A stretch of 14,726 nucleotides of DNA from Coemansia sp. RSA 1804 (lineage: Eukaryota > Kickxellomycota > Kickxellomycetes > Kickxellales > Kickxellaceae). Both the position numbers and the translations under genes were made by a program. Below are positions 1 through 7,610 of the stretch, one piece after another (position 1 is the first letter of the stretch; the number at the start of each line of letters is the position of its first letter). The stretch is from NCBI GenBank assembly GCA_027578815.1, contig JANBTH010000567.1, positions 1 through 14,726 of the forward strand, written 5' to 3'. The notes under the pieces were generated by a model. It ran no database searches, was not told the origin of the DNA, and was given only the letters and a program-made list of their open reading frames with translations.

Positions 1-632
1 ACGAGACTTTGGATCTGAGTTTTTTGAAGTCACTTTATTTCCTATGTTTAATGAATTTTCGCTAACTGTATGTTGGTGGTTGTTATTTAATAATTCAAAA
101 AGCATAGTTAGTACGCTATTACAGAATTCAATCATTAAAAGCAATAAGAATATTAATGTTGCTAGGGTAGCAAACGGCTTGTATTTTATACCTTGGTTCC
201 ATTGCTCAGGAATATAGAAAAATGTAAAAGACAATATGTTTGTGTCTATCTGGGCGGATTCCTTTTGCAACAATTTTTTAAAAGAATTTTTCTTGCCTGT
301 TGTGTAAGGCTATGCGCACATTAGAAGGTGAGAATGGAAGTAGTAGCTGTTTTAGTAAATTTGTCAGCTTAATATGAATTCTGGTTTCGAAAAAATCTCT
401 GCCCCAATATACCTATACACACATATCCGAATTGTTTAATAACAATTATCTGTAAGTAATAAATAATTGCCTTAAATGTGCAGTCACAAAACATTTATTA
501 AACTATCTAATTTATAACGTTTTAAGTCTCTAACATTAATTCATTTTAATTAAAAACTCAATATTCATTTAATACATTTACATAATATTCTACAAGCAAT
601 ATCTTATACTAAATTGCCAGAATTCCAAAAGG

Positions 633-640
633 TATATAAA
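633..640 (+). promoter_or_regulatory. TATA box of small gene A
   Basis: TATATAAA in the context GGTATATAAAC, about 120 bases before the ATG at 759. The same box stands at the same place in copies B (10527-10534) and C (12372-12379), which supports a real polymerase II promoter. Confidence 0.6.
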
Positions 641-758
641 CTCATCCATTGTCCCTGCTTAAACTGTTTTGCGTTTATTCGATAAAACCATTTAAATTGA
701 TTTCTTACAACAACTGGCAATTTGCAACATCTTTTAACAAGACAATTTGATATAAAAT

Positions 759-971
759 ATGGCAGATCCAGTAGAATTAGATAAGGTGGCTATTTCCAGC
801 TATGTAAGTAATGGATACCCTTACACTGTTAAAATTGTGGATGGCGCTACTAAAGGTACTTTTTGCATTGAAAAAGCTGGCGGTGTTCGCAGTGTTGCGT
901 ATGCAGATTCGTTGCGTGGATATGCGCAAACCAAATGTACTGACCACAACAAATATTTGGGGTCCAATTAA
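759..971 (+). CDS. Small protein of unrecognised family (70 aa), intact member of a three-copy family
   Basis: I do not recognise this protein. It is 70 residues, soluble-looking, without signal peptide or membrane segment, with two cysteines (C36, C60). Support for coding comes from comparison with the broken copy B: blocks NGYP, IVDGA, TFCI, SLRGYAQ and HNKYL are shared, and within the roughly 30 matching codons I count seven silent differences (for example gga/ggg, tac/tat, gcg/gca, ttg/ctg). Copy C retains the MAD start, GTF-I and a Y-A-x-K-C segment near the C terminus. The ATG at 759 is preserved in all three copies. The gene has its own TATA box and leader, and AATAAA signals near 1285 and 1306 could end its transcript. 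It converges on the transferase gene (1596-2081, minus). It could be the cargo of a mobile unit or a fast-evolving subtelomeric-type family; neither is shown. Confidence 0.6.
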   Translation: MADPVELDKVAISSYVSNGYPYTVKIVDGATKGTFCIEKAGGVRSVAYADSLRGYAQTKCTDHNKYLGSN

Positions 972-1595
972 GATAATCTAATATTAGCGTCAATTGCTGA
1001 TAAGCTTTTATAAGGGTATCATGATATTGTAAGATGATTGAGACGCATGAGATTTGTATATTAAAGAAGTATTTTGTCTTGAAAATTAGATTTAGTTTTT
1101 TAGAACTAATTACAACACCATTTCAAATTACACGTTTCTTTTAGAGCAAATCTATCAAAAGTGTAGTACAAAATTGGAAATGTGAGAGTGAAAACATGTT
1201 TTAGATTTCATTATATTGCAAGTAAATAGAGGTTACATAAATACTTTAATACATTGAATGTGGTTTTGTTTGAAAAATAATAGCAATAAAGAGAAAGCTT
1301 TTTATAATAAAAATGCTGTATAACTAATGTATTGAAAAGACAAAGAGAGCTAAAAGGTTCATGAGGCTGAGCAGCAAAAGAAGACACAGCTGTGTCGCAA
1401 TTGTAACTAGACCAGTAGTTTTCCTTGGGTTTCTATTATATTAAAACACGTATATTATTATGGTCTTTGGGCACTAGAACCTTCCAAGAACACATTTAGC
1501 TGAGCCATCTTTTCTTGTAGGGGAGTTTTGAGGATTTGCTATATGCTGACGGTGGCCAAACAGGCAAGCATATTTAGTACATTAGCCACCATTGT
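972..1595. other. 3' flank of repeat A; no gene seen
   Basis: AT-rich sequence that aligns with the 3' flank of copy B. It contains the uninterrupted site GGTTACATAAATAC (1231-1244), which corresponds to the place where a solo LTR is inserted in copy B. AATAAA occurs at 1285-1290 and 1306-1311; the first is conserved in B (11411-11416). No convincing ORF or RNA gene is visible. Confidence 0.6.
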
Positions 1596-2081
1596 TCAGG
1601 TGGCAACTGCTGTTGCAATAGCAAAAGCGTCTATATGGCTTATAGACACACGGACGGTAGACACGCCAGCCTTTGCTGCAGCCGCCTTTGCATCTCCGTG
1701 AAGCACAACCAGAGGGGCGCCGCTTGGAGCCAGAAGAACCTCGATCTCGATCAATGGGGCAGCGTCGCCCTTGTACCAGACCTTTTCTCTGCCCAGATGG
1801 AGAGACGATATTGCCTTTATGACGGCCTCCTTCGCACACCATCTGCCGGCAAAGCTGGCATGCGGGTTAGGCCGTCCGGCACAGTACTTTTGCTCTGCCG
1901 GCGTAAAGTTGCGCTCAACAAAGGTGTCGTTCTCGATGTTGATGTCTTCGATGAACTCAATGTCCACGCCAATACCTCTTTGATCGCAGCTCTCGTCTAG
2001 AAGCTCGTGGGCCTGCTTTGAGGCAAGATACTCGAGCGCGTGTCTGGGGCCCTCCAGCGTTTCCCGCGTCTTGCTATCCAT
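1596..2081 (-). CDS. Free-standing 4'-phosphopantetheinyl transferase (AcpS type, FAS2-like domain)
   Basis: Transfers the phosphopantetheine arm of coenzyme A to a serine of an acyl carrier domain. The 161-residue protein has the AcpS-type motifs: GIGVDIEFI at 36-44 with metal-binding D40, and FAGRWCAKEAVIKA at 77-90 with E85 and K89, followed by HGDAKAAA (128-135) and SISH near 146. The wording of these motifs, including the NIENDTFVERNFT-like stretch (48-60), is closest to the C-terminal transferase domain of fungal FAS2. Here the domain stands alone: an in-frame TAA lies upstream at 2172-2174 and the ATG at 2081 is the first start. Length fits single-domain enzymes such as yeast PPT2. The N terminus is acidic rather than Arg-rich, so mitochondrial import is not supported. 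It lies 192 bases downstream of SOD1, same strand; its 3' side abuts repeat A. Confidence 0.85.
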   Translation of the reverse strand: MDSKTRETLEGPRHALEYLASKQAHELLDESCDQRGIGVDIEFIEDINIENDTFVERNFTPAEQKYCAGRPNPHASFAGRWCAKEAVIKAISSLHLGREKVWYKGDAAPLIEIEVLLAPSGAPLVVLHGDAKAAAAKAGVSTVRVSISHIDAFAIATAVAT

Positions 2082-2268
2082 GGAAGACCGAGTATGCGTA
2101 TAAGAGGACCTTGAGAGTTCAAACGCCGTATCCCGTAGTCCGACTGTGTGTAGAAGTGCGAAACAGTGCCTTTATTTTTATGCTTGTCAGGTCAAAAGAG
2201 ATAAAAAAAAGGTGATTCACTGGACGGAAAAGTGGAAAGAGGGAAGAAAAGGAATCAAAAACCCACAC

Positions 2269-2274
2269 TTTATT
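2269..2274 (-). terminator. Polyadenylation signal of SOD1
   Basis: AATAAA on the minus strand, overlapping the last base of the SOD1 TAA stop codon. This would give a very short 3' untranslated region and fits the 192-base spacing to the next gene. Confidence 0.45.
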
Positions 2275-2738
2275 TACTGGGTGATTCCAATGACGCCACA
2301 GGCAAGACGGCCGCCAGCGTTGCCGGTGGTGGCAGAGAGCTCGTGGCCGCCCTTGCCCAGATCGTCCTCGTCGGCATGGACCACAACGGTGCGGCCAATG
2401 ACGCTGTGCTCGCCAAAGAGCGAGACCTGCGAGTCGGTGATATCCAGCTTAGCAGCGCCGCTCTCGGACGCAACGATGTTGCCCAGATCGCCGACGTGGC
2501 GGTTGTCGTCAGACGGCGCGCCGTGCGTGTTGCCGTGCGGGTTGAAGTGCGGCCCCGCCGAAGTGCATCCGTTGGTGTTGTCGCCATACACGTGCACGTG
2601 GAATCCGTGGTTGCCTGGCTTCAGTCCGTTGATCTCCGCCTTGACGGTGACGGGCGAGCCCTCGTTCGCCTGAGTGAAGGTAACCACTCCGTTCACGCTG
2701 GCATCGTCGCCCTTGAGAACTGCTACTGCCTTGACCAT
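2274..2738 (-). CDS. SOD1: Cu/Zn superoxide dismutase
   Basis: Converts superoxide to hydrogen peroxide and oxygen, mainly in cytosol and mitochondrial intermembrane space. The 154-residue protein has the normal length and every metal ligand: copper H47, H49, H64 and H121; zinc H64, H72, H81 and D84. The disulfide pair C58/C147 and the active-site R144 are present, as are both family signatures (GFHVHVYGDNT at 45-55 and GNAGGRLACGVI at 139-150). No signal peptide is seen, so this is the intracellular form. The gene is a single open exon. Upstream on its coding strand is a long pyrimidine-rich stretch. It is the middle of three minus-strand genes with the transferase downstream and a small membrane protein upstream. 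Confidence 0.98.
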   Translation of the reverse strand: MVKAVAVLKGDDASVNGVVTFTQANEGSPVTVKAEINGLKPGNHGFHVHVYGDNTNGCTSAGPHFNPHGNTHGAPSDDNRHVGDLGNIVASESGAAKLDITDSQVSLFGEHSVIGRTVVVHADEDDLGKGGHELSATTGNAGGRLACGVIGITQ

Positions 2739-3125
2739 GTTTGTGGTGAGAGAGAGAAAGGAGGTGCCTTGTCTTTTATTGAGCTGTGGGAATAAGAGCG
2801 AAAGAGAAAACCTTGCTTCCGAGACTTGTGAAAAAAAAAAAGATAAAGAGTACGATAAGAAAGAAGAAAAAAGTTGGAGAGGAGAAAAAAGAACGCCAAT
2901 AAAAGTCTGGCTGGCGTCCTTGGGTTGAGGGATTTTTTAAACGGGCGATGATGGATTGCCGCCGCTTCTGGACAAACGAAAAATAAATGCCTCACAAAAA
3001 TTGTGCTGTTGCTTCTTTTCCCTCCCCCAGTCCGCTGCATTGCAGGATTATGAACGCGCGTTGCATCATCGCTTATTCCATTTCCTCCGAAAAGAGGCAG
3101 AGCTTAGCAGCAAATCTGTTGATGA
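2739..3125. other. SOD1 upstream region with polypurine tract; no gene seen
   Basis: Spacer between SOD1 and the upstream 78-residue gene. Positions 2829-2893 are almost pure purine on the plus strand, including a run of eleven A, and hence pyrimidine-rich on the SOD1 coding strand. CT-rich stretches of this kind are common in fungal promoters. An AATAAAAG (minus strand, near 2770-2780) could serve as a weak TATA element about 35 bases before the SOD1 ATG. No further ORF is convincing. Confidence 0.5.
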
Positions 3126-3362
3126 CTACTTTTTGTCCGCATCACCGCTTGCTTGATTTGGTCCATCGTGATCTGATGCGAGTGTGACCGGTGCTTGCTT
3201 TGGAGTACTCGGATCGTTCTGTTGCAGCCCTTCGATCTCTGCAAACCGCTGGTTACGCAGCGCCCTTAGCCGGCTGTCTTCTTTGGACTGGTAGTAGAAC
3301 CCAACCGATCCTCCAAGCAAACCGCCCAGAAGCACTACCATCGCCTTTGTGTACACGCCCAT
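3126..3362 (-). CDS. Unrecognised small single-pass membrane protein (78 aa)
   Basis: I do not recognise the family. The protein begins with a short lead and a hydrophobic, glycine-rich helix at about residues 7-24 (VVLLGGLLGGSVGFYY), followed directly by a charged stretch rich in Arg and Lys (26-39) and a hydrophilic, Pro/Asp-rich tail ending in DADKK. This plan, one N-terminal helix plus a charged tail, is common among small mitochondrial inner-membrane proteins such as respiratory-chain assembly factors, but nothing specific proves it. The ATG at 3362 has a TATA-like CTATATAA 36 bases upstream (3398-3405). The coding part has richer GC than its surroundings, which supports a real gene. It is the first of three minus-strand genes, followed by SOD1 after a 387-base spacer. 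Confidence 0.6.
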   Translation of the reverse strand: MGVYTKAMVVLLGGLLGGSVGFYYQSKEDSRLRALRNQRFAEIEGLQQNDPSTPKQAPVTLASDHDGPNQASGDADKK

Positions 3363-3397
3363 TGCTATATTTTTCTGCTTGATCCAACAAGAGCTTG

Positions 3398-3405
3398 TTA
3401 TATAG
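3398..3405 (-). promoter_or_regulatory. Likely TATA box of the 78-aa membrane protein gene
   Basis: CTATATAA on the minus strand, about 36 bases before the ATG at 3362. If functional it implies a very short leader, which makes the first ATG the likely start. Confidence 0.35.
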
Positions 3406-3703
3406 AGATGGCTGGATTCAGTAATTCCGATTGAGCTTAAAGAGATATTATATTACTCACAGGGTAAAGAAAAGACAAACGCAGCCCATGGTAAGAGTAA
3501 AGGCTAGTTATTTCGGTACTCATTTAATATTTTGGTGATGACGTACTTGATGCTCTCAAGCACTGGTTTTATGGGAGATGCTTGACTTGTTAATGCGAAT
3601 TGAAGGACATGTAAAAGAGTAACCAAACTAGCTAGGTGACTGTTGCTGTAAGGCCTAGCAGCAGCCAGATAACACCTTTACTTGAATTACTCGTCTTTTA
3701 GGC

Positions 3704-3973
3704 ATGGCAGCATACCAAATCCATATTAGTGTATCCAATTTACTACTACCAGAGAAACACGTGGTTGCTGCATTGTTTTCAAATACGTTGTTATATATTG
3801 AACAATTAACGAAAGCTGCAGCTGAGACAGCTAAAAGTCGGTCTTGGCCTTTTGTGAGGAAAAACAGAGTAGAATATAATAGAACAGCATCCATGACAGC
3901 ACTAACCCTGGCACAACGAGCATGTGCACTCCCGCGGATGTCCTGGATCGTCAAAGCATGCAAACACTTCTAG
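3704..3973 (+). CDS. Doubtful small ORF (89 aa)
   Basis: An ATG in fair context (GGCATGGCA) opens 89 codons ending in TAG. The predicted protein has no signal peptide; it contains a possible amphipathic helix around residues 17-45 and a basic C-terminal half. I recognise no family. Third-position GC is about average, unlike the strongly GC-rich third positions of the recognised genes, and an opposite-strand ORF of similar length (3655-3963) covers the same bases. It could be a small orphan gene, one exon of a larger gene, or chance. Confidence 0.22.
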   Translation: MAAYQIHISVSNLLLPEKHVVAALFSNTLLYIEQLTKAAAETAKSRSWPFVRKNRVEYNRTASMTALTLAQRACALPRMSWIVKACKHF

Positions 3974-4926
3974 AGAGATATCCAGTCTCTTCATTTTTGG
4001 GAAAATCTTCCTTCCTTTCTGGGCGGAATTAACTCTGCTCTTTTATTATTTTGAAAGAATGAAGTCTCAAAAGTGTCCAAGAAATACAGACGAATCCACT
4101 AGGGGAGAAAGAAAATGAAATGAATAAACTCTTTCAGTAGAAAAAGAAATAAAGGCGCACAAAAGCATTCCTAATTTATAGCCACTGTTGCCATTCTGGC
4201 TATTCCCTCTTTATTTGCCGCCCAAATCCCAAATCCTCCTTCAAAAGAGAGAAAAGGAAAAGAACAACATTTTCACTACCACAATGTACTGTGTACCTGC
4301 TCATTCTCTCCCCTTTTCCCTATAGAACACTATAAGCATTTGTAGTTTTGAGATATATTGTCCTTGGGAGTGAGTTTTCAGTCTGTAGCTGTTCAAATAT
4401 ACCGGCTTTTTGTGACAGATCCAGCAAAGCCATCTGAAGCCCGTGCACATTGACTGATATGCAATAAGTTTACTTTAAGAGCATTAGCTTGTTGTAATAT
4501 GACCCAAAAAAGGAATATTAATAACGATGATGCCTTTTCCTTTTTGGTGCTGTGTTAAATTGCTCTCATAATAATATACTGTCATTTTTTGGTTTTGTAT
4601 GTCACTTAAAAAAATCAAAATATATGGCTTAAAAGGGATAATTCACAACGCATTGAAACCAACTGTAAATACGGAAAATATGCGGAATGTCTTCCTTTTT
4701 ATTACTTTCTAAAAGGCACCAGACCAAAAGCTTGTGAATTGGCAAGGTGCAAGTCGAATATATCGAATATAGTAGTTTTTTCGGTGTACCCTTCTTTTTT
4801 TTTCTCACCCTCCCCACAAATGTCTTTCCGTTCAAGTGGCTTGAAACGCATATTTGCAATGAGTGTTTTTTCTTCTATTGAACAAAACAGTATTTGTGGT
4901 CAAAGAGTGAGACAATTGGAGCTCCT

Positions 4927-4952
4927 TGTCTGTCTGTCTGTATGTCTGTCTG
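4927..4952 (+). repeat. TGTC tetranucleotide microsatellite
   Basis: Six tandem TGTC-type units with one substitution (TGTA in the fourth) and a partial seventh. It lies in the non-coding gap about 400 bases before MAU2. Confidence 0.9.
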
Positions 4953-5357
4953 CTCGCTTCCTTTTTGCTGTAAAAATGTTCATCCACCGAGAACAACGTA
5001 ATATAAGAGGTCAACAGACTTTGGCATATATCCGTTGAAAACGTCACTATAACTATCTTAAAAGCAGTTACAAACGCAACTGACATGTTAAGCTACGGAG
5101 CTTATGTGCACCGTATTTCCTCTCAAGAATTTTGACACGCATTTCCGTGACCAGACATGACGTACCCCCATACTCGAAAACAACCTCCAAAACATCCGCA
5201 GACACAGGGAGGTAACTGACAAAATTCTGCATGGCAAAGACAAGCACGCGCGCAATATTTTTTTCCATTCATTCTTGTTTTTATTGTTTGTCTATTGATC
5301 GGATCTTTTTTATTCATACTCTTTTTTTTGGCTGATGCATTTGTATTTGTAATAGTA

Positions 5358-7403
5358 ATGTCAAACACAACGCCTTCTTCCACAATAACATACACCAACC
5401 CGTCAGCCGCAGCAATAGCACAGGGCCATGTCCACGAGTTGCTTTGGGCAGCAGCAGAGGCACATTTTAGCAAAGCACAGACACTGTATAAGACTGCTAT
5501 CAGTGCTGGCAGTAGTGGCGTTTCTTCACAAGCAGACAATTCAGCGGATACGGCCGAGTGGAAACCATGCATCATTGCTGGTCTGGCGTGTCTCTACAGC
5601 GTGGTGAGGATATGCACAGCGCCACGTAGCCAGGCACGGTTCTTTGGAAATGAGCTTACGTATAGCCCGGACATGGAGGCAAAGACACGGCTGCGCATTG
5701 CGCTGGTTCTGTCAGAATGGAGTGCCGACGACGACAATGTAGCTGATGAAGACGGTGGTGGGCAGACGGAGGAGGAGATACAGCTGACGCGTGCGCTGAT
5801 GATCCTTCCGAAGGCCGACTGCTATCAGGGCACACGGTACGCGATCATTGCAGCGCACTGCAGACTGTTTGTGCGACGCGGAGAGTACAAGTGGGCGGAG
5901 CAGAAACTAAAGGCCGCGTACATGGATGCGCAAAAGCGGGAGAACCACCGTAACTGGTCGCACCATTTTGTGCTAGAGCTGTCCAAGCTGTACATGCTGG
6001 GCGGGGATCCACATACCGCGGTCAGCTCGCTCCGGTGCTCGATTGCGCTTGCGCAGAAGGCGGACGACAAGGTGGCCGAAACAGTGGTTTCGGTTCAGAT
6101 GCTTGCGCTGCTTGTGCAGATGCGCAACTGGGCGACGGCCGGGGTGGCAGTCACCCGGATCGAGTCATTGGTTTCCGACAGTCTGGTGGCAAATGCGTTC
6201 CCTGTTTGCACGCGTTTCTGGACGCTGAAGGCGGTGGCAGCAATAGCGGTTGGAGACATCGGTGTTGCGCAGGAGGCGTGTGACGCGGCTCGCGAGGCGC
6301 TCAAGCAGTGGCAGCATGTTTTTGCACGGCAGCTGGCGGGCGGCGGAGAATCGGCGGTGCATGGCGGCGGATCGATTGCCGCAGCCGTTGGAGCGTACAG
6401 CCAGGGCGCGGTAGTTGGCCAGGGTGCATTGGTCAGGGGCGGCAGCTACTACGAGGCGCATGCGTGGGTTATGCTGGTGTCTGCGCTTGCTGTCGACGGC
6501 GACGGCGCCTACGAGCAGTCCATAAGCTTTCTGCAACGCGCACTCGATGGAATCGCACGTGGCGAGGCCGACGGACTCAAGCACCAGCTGCAGCAGCTCA
6601 AGCTCCATATCCTGCTTCACGCGGTGGATGTTGGCGTGGCTTCGTTGCATGTGCGGGAGGCGAAGGATGCGCTTGACCAAGCTATGGGCGTTATTGCCGA
6701 TGTGGAGAACGCTGAGACAGACCGTGTGGGCCAAAGGAAACAGAGAAAACACGAGACAATGTGGCGCAACAACAGGGATGCAATTGCTCTGCGGTGGGCC
6801 ATGTATTTGCACCGCACGGGCGAGTTCGACATGGCAGCGCAAGCGTACCGGTGCGTGATCAAGAACGGAGCCGGCGATCTCCGCTACGCAGCACAAATAA
6901 ACCTGATCACCATGCGGCTATGTGCGTCTGAGCTCACAGACGCGGATGGCATGCAGGTGCGGCAGACCATCAGAGCGCTGCTGCAAGAGTCTTCCCAGAA
7001 CCCAGCACTTGCGCCAAACATTGCAATGGAGAAGACGCGTGGTGCACTGCTTGAGTTTGTCCAGGGGCTGGAGAGCAAGGAGCCGGTGAAGTCGAAGACG
7101 CATCTCCTTGCGTGTCTGCAGAAGTGCACGGAGGCTGCAAACACGGCGCTCCAGGGCTGGACGCTGTGTGTTCTGGGCACGCAGATGCTGCCTGCGGGGC
7201 AGTACGGACAGGCGATGAAGATGTGTGGTGTGGGCCAGGCCATCGCGCACAGGGCCAATGATCCGCTCCAGAAGGCCGCGGCTATCGGAATACTCACGCA
7301 TATCGAGAAGGCGGTTGGCGACCCTGAGCGCTGTGCCAAGCTGCTGGAGCTGGATCAGCGACTGCTCGAGGAATTCAACGATCTGATCGCACAGGCCTCG
7401 TGA
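5358..7403 (+). CDS. MAU2: Cohesin loading factor MAU2/SCC4-like TPR protein
   Basis: Partner of SCC2/NIPBL in loading cohesin onto chromosomes. The 681-residue protein is almost wholly helical with TPR-like repeats. The most family-like part is about residues 140-255: an LPK-containing segment, then RYAIIAAHCRLF, an AEQKLKAAY repeat, a HHFVLELSKLYML helix and an SSLRCSIALAQ helix. Further helical repeats follow to the C terminus (LLELDQRLLEEFNDLI). A glycine-rich, low-complexity linker at about 327-363 interrupts the repeat array. Length agrees with MAU2 proteins (about 600-700). The first in-frame ATG is at 5358; the open frame extends upstream to 5295 without another ATG and encodes an unlikely hydrophobic lead, so I exclude it. 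The gene is one exon and converges on the CENP-A gene, 207 bases apart. Another TPR scaffold is the alternative. Confidence 0.75.
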   Translation: MSNTTPSSTITYTNPSAAAIAQGHVHELLWAAAEAHFSKAQTLYKTAISAGSSGVSSQADNSADTAEWKPCIIAGLACLYSVVRICTAPRSQARFFGNELTYSPDMEAKTRLRIALVLSEWSADDDNVADEDGGGQTEEEIQLTRALMILPKADCYQGTRYAIIAAHCRLFVRRGEYKWAEQKLKAAYMDAQKRENHRNWSHHFVLELSKLYMLGGDPHTAVSSLRCSIALAQKADDKVAETVVSVQMLALLVQMRNWATAGVAVTRIESLVSDSLVANAFPVCTRFWTLKAVAAIAVGDIGVAQEACDAAREALKQWQHVFARQLAGGGESAVHGGGSIAAAVGAYSQGAVVGQGALVRGGSYYEAHAWVMLVSALAVDGDGAYEQSISFLQRALDGIARGEADGLKHQLQQLKLHILLHAVDVGVASLHVREAKDALDQAMGVIADVENAETDRVGQRKQRKHETMWRNNRDAIALRWAMYLHRTGEFDMAAQAYRCVIKNGAGDLRYAAQINLITMRLCASELTDADGMQVRQTIRALLQESSQNPALAPNIAMEKTRGALLEFVQGLESKEPVKSKTHLLACLQKCTEAANTALQGWTLCVLGTQMLPAGQYGQAMKMCGVGQAIAHRANDPLQKAAAIGILTHIEKAVGDPERCAKLLELDQRLLEEFNDLIAQAS

Positions 7404-7535
7404 AAGCAAGACGGGAGTGAATATATATTTTATGTCGAAGCAACATGAGGAATGGGGGGATTGGACAACAAGGAAAAGAAAGGAAAAAGAGACACCTACT
7501 TGGTTACAAGAAGCAATAGAGAGGATGAAGCACAG

Positions 7536-7541
7536 AATAAA
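7536..7541 (+). terminator. Likely polyadenylation signal of MAU2
   Basis: AATAAA about 133 bases after the MAU2 stop and 70 bases before the end of the convergent CENP-A gene. Confidence 0.45.
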
Positions 7542-7610
7542 AACAACAAACAACCAACAGACGATAGACGATAGACAGAGAATGGAGTGGTGGTGCGTTC
7601 TACACGACAT

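Larger units (their letters stand above)
1..1580 (+). repeat. Repeat unit A, carrying an intact small ORF
   Basis: AT-rich unit that aligns along most of its length with two later copies (about 10075-11755 and 11756-12980), all in the same orientation. Position 1 matches position 11756 (ACGAGACTTTGG), so the true left end may lie outside the window. It contains about 630 bases of 5' flank, a TATA box, a leader, the 70-residue ORF (759-971) and about 600 bases of 3' flank. Similarity to copy B is still visible at CAGGCAAGCATATTTAGT (1561-1578) and stops about 15 bases before the stop codon of the minus-strand transferase gene. Its base composition is far more AT-rich than the neighbouring genes. 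No terminal inverted repeats, transposase or reverse transcriptase are visible, so whether it moves by itself is unknown. Confidence 0.85.
3363..5357. other. Long AT-rich divergent intergenic region
   Basis: About 2 kb between the minus-strand membrane-protein gene and the plus-strand MAU2 gene. It has many stops in all frames. The only stretch with a plausible ORF is 3704-3973 (listed separately). I looked for tRNA B boxes (GGTTCGANTCC) and box C/D snoRNA pairs and found no complete set. It also holds a short TGTC microsatellite. The region does not resemble the A/B/C repeat. Confidence 0.6.

Noticed and set aside
2232..2795. Long plus-strand ORF opposite SOD1
   Set aside because: It is the antisense shadow of a gene with all catalytic residues; its protein is low-complexity Val/Ala/Arg.
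3530..3600. GTGATGA resembling a box C of a C/D snoRNA
   Set aside because: No CTGA box D at a suitable distance and no terminal stem.
4380..4410. GTTCAAAT sequence resembling a tRNA B box
   Set aside because: Flanks do not form a T arm, and no A box or acceptor stem is found.
5295..5357. Hydrophobic N-terminal extension of MAU2
   Set aside because: The frame is open but contains no ATG before 5358; it would need a TTG start, and a signal-like segment makes no sense for a nuclear protein.
6165..6896. 243-residue minus-strand ORF opposite MAU2
   Set aside because: Antisense shadow of the MAU2 frame with no recognisable motif.
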